From Sinohyriopsis cumingii (lineage: Eukaryota; Mollusca; Bivalvia; Unionida; Unionidae), in contig CM068842.1 of the NCBI GenBank assembly GCA_028554795.2, forward strand, positions 23,346,590 to 23,410,589: DNA of 64,000 nt, read 5' to 3'. The notes beneath the pieces were generated by a model. That model was not told where the DNA came from. It saw only the letters and a program-made list of their open reading frames with translations, and made no database searches. Below, in pieces: positions 42,001 through 54,000 of this stretch. Position 1 is the stretch's first letter. Each line of letters opens with the position of its first letter. The position numbers were made by a program, and so were the translations under genes.

Positions 42001-45000
42001 TGAGAATCTGATCTCTCCAGACAGGTTGTTGTTCATATCAGATCATAGCACTAGATAATTAACAATCTATGTTCTGAGAATCTGGTCTCTCAAGATAGGT
42101 TGTTCTTCATGTCAGATCATAGCACTAGATAATAAATAAATCTGTGTTCTGAGAATCTAGTCTCTCAAGACAGGTTGCTGGTCATGACAGATTATAGCAC
42201 TACATAATAAATCTGTGTTCTGAGAATCTGGTCTCTTAAGACAGGTGGTCTCTTAATGCAGTGGTATTTCAAGACAAGTTTTACTGTAATACTATATTCT
42301 CGGTTCACTGGCAGGGGAAGTAACAGGTTTGAGATAAATATAGAAAAAACACTTTCCAACTTTTATTGTTGTCATTTTGGAGTGTATCTTTATTTCACCT
42401 GTTTTGATTTTTCCCTTATTTGTAGCAGTATATAGGTAGTCTTTCAATTTATTCATTTCCAAAATAGGGCAATGTATGTACATGTGTATGTGTGTGTAAA
42501 TAGTAAAAAGTTTTCATTCTGTACAAAAGTAACTGAATATACAAACTTCACAATAGAGACGACAGCCACATGAATGTGTATGTAACATTATCAAGTCTAA
42601 TTTTTATGAATACTTATTTTTCACCATGAAAATATTGTAGCATGTAATTTGAAATTTATGTTAATGATTTCAAATCTATCAATATATTTCAGTTTGCATA
42701 ACATGCACTAAAATATGATGCACACCCCTTTTTTGGATCCATCATGAGGGGAAAAAACAAGTTCTGACATATAAAGTGCATGTGATGTCCTAAATTTCAA
42801 AATCTTGATGACTTTCTGTTGTGAAACAGCAACCTCCTATTTTGGATTGTGAACTATCATTTTTTACATGATGATTGATTGGTTTGCAAAAAAAAAAAAT
42901 GTGTTTAACTTTGTTTTCCTATTTGTATGTAGCTATGACAGCAGGCCTCTCCCTCTCTCTCTCTCTCTGTTTTGGAGTTTCTGATATGGCCCATGTTGAT
43001 ATTATGTCAGGCTATATTCATTCCGATTCAAGATCAAACAAAAGATGCTATGTGAAAGTTCAGATCCAGTATTCATACTTGTTTGGACTAGCTTGACACC
43101 TCTGAAATATATCTCAGTAACTAAGCTTACATTTACCCAGAAAATGCACCATATTTATGTTGGATAGATCAAAGCTTCACCTGGTGCAAATAAACTCCAA
43201 AAAACACCAGACTGAGTCAATGAAAAGTTGATTACTGTGTGGTCCTAAAGAAGTATCAAATACTATGATTTAAGAAAAGGAATACAAAAAAGAACCAAGT
43301 TTAAAATCCAAAGAAACACAAATAAATTACAAATTTTCCTAGACCAAGCTTTGTACTTATGTTCAAAACATTACAGCTTTAGCCAGCACTTGTTACCTCA
43401 ACAAACCACAATGAAACACTGATCACTGTACAGTCACAAAGTATCCAATTGGTTAAGAAACTGAACAATGAACCCAGTTTACTTTCCTAGAAAAAGTAAA
43501 TAAATTGCAAATTTGATACAATAATTTATTCTTTAATCTCACGAGTTGTATTAATGCTACAGTAATGCGGTATTGGGGGAAATTTGTTTATTAATATGAG
43601 TAATCAACAGACAGTTCTAACTAGGTTTGTAAGAATTAGTTATTTCTTAAATAAAGGCTTGTAACAATTTAGTTACAATGCCAAAAATTCGATATTTCAA
43701 AAGAACGTCAATGTGCAGGCAACTACATATCCATGCTCCTCTCATCAGACTGACCTAAAAAATACAACTATTGGTTCAACTAAAACTACAATGCAATCCC
43801 TCATGAAAATAGACAAAATAGGTATCAAAAGTGTACACTGAACAGATGTTGTAAACATTCAATGGTATTAAGAGATTTCAGAATAATGTCTCTTACAAAT
43901 ACTTAAGATACAATGCCACCTTGATTACTCAAACTTCCAAGGAACTCACCCAATCAGCAGTGGAAGTAACAAGAATTTCATGCATTTATATGAGATTGAT
44001 TGGGTTTAAAATATTCTGCTGGACCAATTGTGGGTGAAAGATTAGACTGTTAAGATTAAACACAAATGTGTAGTAAGGTCTGCAATAAATTCTTACCTTT
44101 GCAAAAGAACCAAATTTGTACGATGATATAAGGTATTCTGTAGTCTGAAAGACAGAAATAAAAGATATAAAAATAAAAAGTAACACTGATTATTCATATG
44201 CATATTATGTGGTCCCATTTGGACTCAATGAGTCTCCTGAACCTATCATGTGGTCTTGTATGGTCTAAATGAGTCTTCTGAACCTATCATGTGGTCTTGT
44301 ATAGTCTGAGTGTCACCTGAACCAATCATGTCTTAATCATGTCTTGTATGGTCTAAATGAATCACATGATCCAATCATGTTGTCTTGTATGGTCTAAATT
44401 AATCACCTGAATCTATTTTTTGGTCTGAGTGTCACCTGAACCAATCATGTGGTCCTGTACAGTCCGTCTGTCTCTTGAACCTATCATGGGGTCAAAACCA
44501 ATCATGTGGTCTTGTACAGTCTGAGTGTCTCCTGAACCTATCATGGGGTCATGAAAGGTCTAAATGTGTCTCCTAAACCTATCATGTTGTCTCGTACAGT
44601 CTAAATGAGTCTCCTGAACCCATCACGTTTTTAATGGTGAAAATGAGTCTCATGAACCCATCACGTAGCTTTATATGTTCTGAGTATCACCTGTATCTAT
44701 CACATGGTCTTGTAAGGTCTAAATGAGTCTCCTGAACCCACCATGTGACTATACGGTCTCAAAATCACCTAAACCTATCATGTTGTCTTGTACAATCTCA
44801 GTGAGTCTCATGAACCCATCACATGTTTTTATATGGTCAAAATGAGTCCCCTGAATGAGTCATGTGGTTTTATATGGCCTGAGTGTCTTCTCAGCCTATC
44901 ATGTAGTCTTTTGTGTTCTATTTGAGTGTCTGCTGAATCTATCGTGTGGTCTTCTATGATCTGCGGGTGTCCAGGACCTATCTTGTGGTCTCATAAGGTT

Positions 45001-48000
45001 TGAATCTCTCCTAGACCATTTATCTGGTCTCATGGTTTGAATGTCTCCTAGACCATTCATATGGTCTCATAAGGTCTGAATGTCTCCTAGACCATTCATA
45101 TGGTCTCATAAGGTTTGAATGTCTCCTAGACCATTTATCTGGTCTCACATGGTTTGAATGTCTCCTAGACCATTCATATGGTCTCATATGGCTTGAATGT
45201 CTCCTGGACCATTCGTCTGGTTCATATGGTCTCATAAGGTTTGAATGTCTCCTAGACAATTCATATGGTCTCATACGGTCCGTCTCCTAGATCATTCATA
45301 TGGTCTCATAAGGTTTTAATGTCTCATAGACCATTCATATGGTCTCATATGGTCTAACTGTGTCTTCTGAGGCTATCATGAGGTCTCGCATTTTCTAATT
45401 GTCTCCTGAACCAATCATGTGGTTTCATATTTTCTGAGTGTCTCCTAAACCAATCGTGTGGTCTTATATTTTCTAAGAGTTGAAGGTCACAGAATTTGCT
45501 TATATATAGACAAATAAACATACAATTATTTTATTTATTTTCGGTTTGACAAAAATTTTCAGATCACATTGGTTTTCCATAACAAAACCTGCACAGCTGA
45601 TTTTATGCCAACAGGTTACATCTAGGATTCAGGGGCCCCGAGTGGCCGAGTGGTCTAAAGCGCTCTCCGTTACGGATCACTGCCATCTCACCTCTGTCTG
45701 CGTGGGTTCGAGTCTCGGATTCGGCTAATGTGGGTATGTGAGAAAGCCTGCCAGTAGCTTCTCGTGGGTCGGTGGTTCTTTCCAGGGTTTTCCCGGGTTC
45801 TTCCTCCACCATTAATACTGGCTGCTATGTATAGCCAATCGCATGCTGAAAAATGGCATTAAGCCCTACAACAACAACAACAACATCTAGGATTCAGTAA
45901 ATTTTGGTAATGTTCCCCCTTACAGTTGAGAAAAGGAGGGACAATCTGGACATAATTAATTAATAAATATACACATACAAAACTCACATTTTTGTGAGTA
46001 CAAAATGCAATAGATTCCATATTATGGATCATGTAAAAGGTAATATATGAATACCAACAAATCAATGAACTGACAAATGATCAAACAAATGAACAGATGA
46101 AATGCTTTATCCAGTCACAACTGTTAGTGATCGGGGCAATAAAAGTTAAAGGCTGTTCCAGTAAAACATATACCTCCAAAGGGGGGGGGGGGCCACTTTT
46201 AAATTCAACCAACCCACAACAGAAGCAATTTAAAAAAGTTATGATCCACCATCAGATATGTTTTAATCAAAAAATAGAAGCATATTTTCTTTTATATAAT
46301 TTCTGCCTATGGGTTAGAAAAACACTGCCCCCTACAGAAGCATTTTTATAATATACATAATTTCTGGCGATGGGTTAGAAAAACACTGCTCCCTACAGAA
46401 GCATAATTGTTTTTACATAATTTCTGGCAATGGGTTAGAAAAACACTGCTCCCTACAGAAGCTTAATTGTTTTTACATAAGTTCTGGTTATGGGTTAGAA
46501 AAACACTGCCCCCTACAGAAGCATATTTTTTAACGTAATTTCTGGCTATGTGGCTTATTATTTGTAGATGTTGTTGATCAGACCCTAAATACCTACTAAT
46601 TTAATGTCCGTGAATATAGATTTTATAATAGGTATTTTTCCATATCAAAAATTTTATTTTTTGATAGCACTAGCATTGTTATGTTAACAAGAGAGAGCAT
46701 TCACATTTTTTTCTGAGGGGATGTTATGTATATTTAATTTGTATTTGTTAGAAATTGTTCCTCTATGATTGTATTTTGGACTTGACCTTGTCTAAAATCA
46801 AGTTCACTGTCTACATGACCAGTAACTTTAATCTGACATTGCTAATATTTTTATAAGACTGTGGTTTAAATATTAGGATCATTATTGAGTCAAGGACAAA
46901 CTATTTAAAATTTTCTTTATCATAATTTAGTACCAGATTTTTTTCTTGTAATCAACTTGTAATATTCTATAATGTAAAATTCCATTAAGTCATAGTAAAT
47001 CCAGAAAATGCTGATTGTGATATATGTCATATAGAGGGTTTTATAATCTTGTTTATCATTTATCTAGAAATTACTCATTCTTTCTGTAAAATCTTGATGC
47101 AGAATCATTAATACTGCTGTGTTCAGTTTGGATTTGGGTTTATTTATTTATTCAAATCATTATTCTCTGGAAATTCAAAGTAATATTCTTAGACATAAAC
47201 ATTAACTTGGAATTACAAGGAGTCCAGATAAGGATATCTTGGATTATATTATTGTGATTAACTGGAAGACTGTCAGTACATCATCACACTTCAAGCCACT
47301 TGTACATTAGTGCATTCAAGCCAACAGGTACACCAAATCCTTCAGCACTGGATCTTATTTCAAACACCACTGGAATCTGATTAAAACTTTATTTATTAGG
47401 ACTGGCGATAGAACTTTTTGGACTAATTGGGATTTAATTCACAATACTAAATATGTTCCTTTGAAATTTTACTTTGAATTCTAGTGAAATAAATTATGTT
47501 TACATTTTACAAAGCTGTTGGTTTTTGCTCTTTTCTATTACTTAATTTAAGAAAAGAGTCGTAATAATTGTGCATTCATTTTTTTTAAATTTAATTTTGC
47601 TTGCTGGTGATACTGGCACTTTGAACACATTACTGGCTATAATGTCAAGGAAATGGGAGCTAAGTGCCTGTGCAAAGTACACACCAAGGGAGAAGACCCA
47701 TGCTGACCTGGATGGGTACTGAAGAAAGAGCCTTGGATTACAAGTCCAATGCTTGGCCAACTGATATATCGGCCAGGGTCCAATATATTTCAGGCACAAA
47801 ATAAATTGCTGAGAGCATTTCCAAGTGAAAACACAACAAACCTGGATGTTCAAAGAACGTTGGTACAAAATAATTCACTATAACATGCAAACTAGGTAGA
47901 ACAAGGTATAATTGAATTCTATGATAATCACCCAAAATGTCCTTTATTCAATTTTATGCACTGCACATCTCTAATAATAGCAGTTAGATTAATGTGATAG

Positions 48001-51000
48001 ATAGTATCACCTCTATATAATACAAATAACATTTGAATTCATGAGTAAAAAATCCTTTTGTACTATCTGATGAATGGCATGGGTTGTGTGTTCACTTAAA
48101 ACTTACATCTGTGTCTTCAAATAAACTCGTCTTTGTTAATAATAATAAAAAGTCAACTTACACATAAGAAAAACAAGTAACAAAGAATGCAAACAATAAT
48201 TATAGCACTGAGAATATGGATGACTTGAAGGGTTATGGCAATATGGTCCATTAAACAGGGTCAAAGTATGGCTATAAATTGTAAAATATTGATAATCATG
48301 TTTCACTTTATGACCAAATAACAAATAAAAAATCGGACTGTTCAATGTTTGTATTTTTTTCATATTATCTCTTAACAGAGAATCGATTAAAAATAAACAA
48401 ATAGTGTAACCATTATCTTTAAGAGCATTTTGTACTGAAATGATGCATTACAGACCAGGGGAAGTCTGGAGAGTGAGATGACTCAAGTAAAACAATTTCC
48501 TGTTCTAAAAATTTGAGTTATATCCTTTGCCAATGATTGGCACATTTTTTCGAGACCAAAAGGCCAATACAGCAAAATATATAAAAGTATGTTATTAAAA
48601 ACATACAAACTATTAGTAGTAACAGAGAAGACACCATGCCATAAGTTTGAAAGGTACAAACACCTCCAAGCCAAAAACAAAATGGTACCTCTTTGTGATT
48701 GACTGTAAAAAAGCGGAGCATTGTTCCATACATCGCACAAGCTGCCGTGTAGTGACCAAGCCTTGCCACATGATTGGATACAACATGACTGTCAACAAAA
48801 GAAACATTAACCTTTCAGTCCATTCCTCAAAATACAGTATCATGGAAAAATATTGATTATAACACATCTATGAAATATAATGCAGCTTCTTAATGGTTGA
48901 ACTTCATCACCAAGCGCTTTTAAAACTGCTGAACTTTAAAAACAGCTGCAGTAAAACAATGATGAACTGACAAATATTTTGATGCTGTTGTGATGTCATG
49001 TGTCATTTTAAATTCTGCTGAAAATTATTCATTATTTAAAATAGATCACAAAATGTTCTAAAATGTGTTAGATCACAGACAATGTATTTGAGGACTCAAG
49101 AATGATAATGTGTGTTCAATGCTGCAAATACCCTATATACTTGCGTACAAGTCATGTCCAACAACAAACTGCACAAACCCAGATGTGCTGTTACATAATG
49201 TGCCAGCAGATCTGGGTCTATGCTGTTTGTAAGGCATAATCAATAGAATAGACAACATTAACCATGATCTGAATCATTGTGTGACAGTTGAAGTTCTATA
49301 TAGTTTGTAGTTGGACTTAACTTATAAACAGTATCTGTTCTACAAGAATTGCTAATCCATCACTGGTAAAATTCCATCTGTAACAGTAAAACCATACACT
49401 TCCTCATATCCTCACATGTAAATCTGTCATTTTACGATTATAACACATACCTATGTATACTGGCAAAACTAAGTAGTGAAAATGGTAGATTTGGCTTTTT
49501 ACAGCACAGTAAACCAAGTTGTTTATTTAGTGCCAATGAATTTAAAAGTGCCATGCTGAAGGATGCACCACTGTTGTTAGCAAAGTCTAATCCATTTGTA
49601 GCATTGAACCCATACTCAGGGATGGTCCTGGCTTTTAAAAAGCTGTCGCCAAAAAAATTGCCAACCTCAATATTTTGTCGCCAATTTTCAAAAAGTGTCT
49701 CCAAAAAAAGTAGTGTACATTTTTCCAAGTGTTAATTTAGTCTATTAATGTAACAGGCAATGAAAATTACAAAAGATGGATTAGTTAATACTTTAATTAC
49801 AAGAAGCATTAACAAAATGTTACAAAGTGTTACATGAAGATCGGTCGCGATTTTAGGGCTGCCCACTTGTTGAATGCAGTTTCAAAGTCTAATTTTTCAC
49901 ATCTGTACATGCTGATTCTCATTAAATTCTCGAGAGACGAGATGCAGAGCTTATTTCTGATGTCAGTTTTTATGAAGTTCATCTTACTGAATCCACGTTC
50001 ACAGTGTACAGTGCTGACAGGTGACACCAGTAGTCTCTCAGCAGCCCCCCCCCCCCCATGGCTAGCTTCACAAAGCTTGTAGCGAATTGCTTCCTAAATC
50101 CCAAGAATGATCACTGAATGCTGTATAAATTTTCTCAACAAGAAAAATAGGATCTCCATTCCCACGAATGAAACTCACACGAGTCAACACCTGGCAATAT
50201 TGGACCGTATATATAAGCATAAATTCACACCCAACTTAGGGATTCTTTCACTCCTGTATTTTGAGAAATAAATAATTATTATTAATTATGCAAAACTGTT
50301 TTTTTTTTTTTTTTTGCTATTTCTTGTTGCGGAGTTTAAGTCTCTGCAGCCGTAACACAGGATTGATGGCAAAAGGAAAAGATCAATGAATAAAATGCTG
50401 CACTGGCGACAGATGTAATTGTGATTTAGATTGTTTCCATTGGCTTTGTATTTATACACAGTTGTCGGTACTTCAAAGCTTATCAGTTTTCTATGAAGGT
50501 TCAGCAAAACTATTGTATTGGTATATGTATAAAAAAACAGAAGGATTAGCCATACAATTAATTGTATCTGTTCTATTCGCGTCTTAAGAAGTCGGTCAGT
50601 TGTAGGTATAGTGCGGTAGCATGATTGACTGTATCGCAGCATACAGTACTCAGCCCAGATGTCAGCATAAGCAGATTATGATGTAACAATGCACTGTAAA
50701 GATGGGGTTGTCAATAAGAACAAAGGATTGTTTATGTAACAGATTGATACCAATGCATTGCTTAGTCAAGTTTGTGGCTTCCTTTCGTTCTGCCTTTTAA
50801 TTTATCCAGTCCAAATCCATGATTGTATGTACAAATTAAATAACCAAAAAGTATGTCGCCAAAAAAATCGCCAGATGGGATATTTTTGTCGCCAATAAGG
50901 AAAAAAAATCGCAATTTGCGACATTGGCGAAGCCCAGGACGATCCCTGCATACTCTTCTGGTCACAAATCCAGCACAATAATCACTGTGCCATCATGGCT

Positions 51001-54000
51001 CCCATCTCCAATAGCTATCTCTTATATCATGTGAGAGGGTGTATCAGGTCCATTCTGCATCTTTGAGCATTTAAAAGCTTTCTTCTTGGGTAAAGAAAAA
51101 TAAGTTCTAAGAAAAGAATTGTCAGGTCAATTAAAATCCATGAGAAACATTCAAAAGGTATCTTTATCACTTGATGGAAAAATAAGGGATTGCTAATTGT
51201 TAGGTCCCAAAGGTTTTGGTGGTCTTATCCAATAAAGTTTCCATACTTTTACGGCTTGGGATGGGCTTATCAATGCACAACAATTTATTGGAGACAATTT
51301 ACAGCAAAATGGATAATTTTTTTCAACGAGTTATTTAAATCTTATACAGAGGCTGTTTGATGCTAACATACACGCCACCGAAGGAAGGTAATCATATAAA
51401 TTATATCTATAGGCCACTACTCCACGTTCAATGTGCTCCTCCCCGGTCCTAAATGTTTTACTCTTGCCTTAATACAAGTGGACATGACAAAAAAATTAGC
51501 TTTGTTAAAAATAAAATGGTTTAAATGCTCAATGATTTGGAGTGTGTGGTATCTTACTGTGAATATCATCAAGTCTACATAAAAGCAACACAAGTTATTT
51601 ACTGACAAAGCAATTGTAGTCTGTTTGAGTGTGTGATTTGGATTTTTAAGGTAGCTTTAACAGTTTTTCAGTCATATCGCTACGATGTCTGCAGTGTGGC
51701 AGTTTAAAGTGATGTCTAGCACTGAGTCATCATGCCACAGACATGCAGCATGATGTCCCACCCAGTCACATTATCCTGACACCAGGCCGACCAGTCCTAA
51801 CACTCCTTGCAATTGTAGTCAAGCTAATTGCCAAAATGACACAACACGTTAGCTAACCCAGTCTGAAACAATGGCAGAATTCAAACCTGCGCATTTTTTT
51901 CAATAGCTTGCTAACCACTGTTTCACTGCAGCCCCTAAGTATAAAGTGGAATGGGTTCAGATACTGATATAATGTATATACTCATTTATATAGTCTGCCA
52001 GAAAATCAGTCTATATTGTTTGCAGTACTGATTATTTTTAACAAACTATAGAAATTGATCTGCTGGTGAATTATGCAAAGGCAGTTCTGGGTGTGTGACG
52101 CTAGGTGTTGGACTTATAAGTGAGTAAATACTGCACATGTAAAAACGGCATCATGAAAGAGAATGTAACATACCCCAAAGTGTCATTCATCACATGCTTG
52201 ATTTCCATTCCATCATAAAGGACTGGACATGGACCAAAGGCTCCTATAAAAAGAAAGAAAAGAAAGTCAAGTAGTTGGATATTCAAGATTACATTACATA
52301 ACATGTAAATTTAAAAAGGCCATAAATAAAGCAGACAGGATGAAGTCACTGTGCTCAAAAATGTAGAAAACTGAAAACAAAGGGCAAAATCTCATCAATG
52401 GCCTCAATATATCTACTATATTTGCCTGGATTACAAGTCCAACTGCAAACAACATATATTCTGAACTGCTTTTACATCATGTGCCAGCAGATCTAGGTCT
52501 ATGTTGTCTGTGCTACTGATTACACCAAACAAACTGCATTGTTTAAGAGCTGCTGGCACATTATGTGACAGCAGATCTTGGTCTGTGCAGTCTGCAGTTG
52601 TACTAGACTTGTAACTGAGTATATATGGTAAAAAGCTAACAAGGATATCAGTTAAAAAGTCTTTAGTCCTGAGAGAGTGCAAAAACAACTAATTTTAAAA
52701 AATGTTGCGAATAGTCTGAAGACTGAAAATCGAACCAGCCATGTAAATAATTATCTATAAAAATGTGTACTAAAGTAGGGGACCACAACAAATTTTGTAC
52801 CATGGTATTTTGTAACATACTGTAATATGTACCACATTATACCACAATTAAATTAGGGACAAACACTTTAATGTTATGGGGCAGGGGCCTGACACTTTTA
52901 AAATTTCTGTCAGTAGCTGGAAAATATCTTGCTCTGATTTATAGCAAAATAACACCATATTATATCCATTATCTTGAACAAATGTCTTGTGATAAAAGAA
53001 AACAAAATGTCTCAGCTCAAAACAACATCTCAGCTCCCACCCCAACCCTATAAAAAAATTTGAAATACGCATATTCTGATAGACGGCTACATCTGTTCTC
53101 TCATGCAAGAAATGTATGAGCGGTTTCTAAAAGGCAGTCAACACGCAAAAGCAGTGCATGCTAACAGATTTAAGACTGAGAATCTATTTGTTGACTTAAG
53201 TAAATGAAAATGAAATTGTTATTATTATTATTATTGATGTAAATCTTGATTTTCATTTCAATTTTATGTTCAACTCCTGAATTTTCAAATTTACAGAATA
53301 ATAATGGAAAAATTTTGTTGAGATAAAGGAAGTACATTTTTTCTTCACAATTTACAATGAGAAATTTATGTATGAATGAATAATGGGAGGGGAGTCATTT
53401 GCATATCCCCAGCTAAAGTAGATAAGAAGTCAGTGGGGAAGGTGTAAATTTAAAATGTTTGGGTCATCAGATTTGGTTTGAGACATTTTTTCTTTGCCAT
53501 TTAGCTGTTTTTAAGATCACTGAACCGTATCTTTTCTGTCCACAATGAACACGTCACAGACTTTGAATGATGAGCATTTAGTGGTGGCAAGGCAGGATTT
53601 GTGATTGTCTTCTGCCACCTTAAAATACCTGCATTTTTTACATTTAATTGCTATGATGTTTAAGACCATCTCAAAATATAAAGAACAAAACATACATGTA
53701 AATACAATGAGATAATAGCTATCAAAGAACAATATATGAATGTATAGTACGTTAGACATCATAAATCAACAATAGTCTGTAAATGGACAAAGAAAAACAG
53801 TTATCAATCAAATTAATAAGGATTGAATGAAATCAAATATATGCTGATAATATTATAAAGATATGAGAATAAAGTGATAACGTGTGAATAAGCAAAGCCT
53901 TAGACAAGAAGGGCTGTACCATGGAAGTACGTAGCTGCAATGTGGCATTACTGATGCTAGCACATATTGTAGGAAATGCTAACAAATTCACATCAAATAC

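Noticed and set aside
45633-45710. tRNA genes at the heads of the SINE copies
   Set aside because: A and B boxes are present but the copies share a common body, tail and target duplications; they are retroposons, not tRNA loci.
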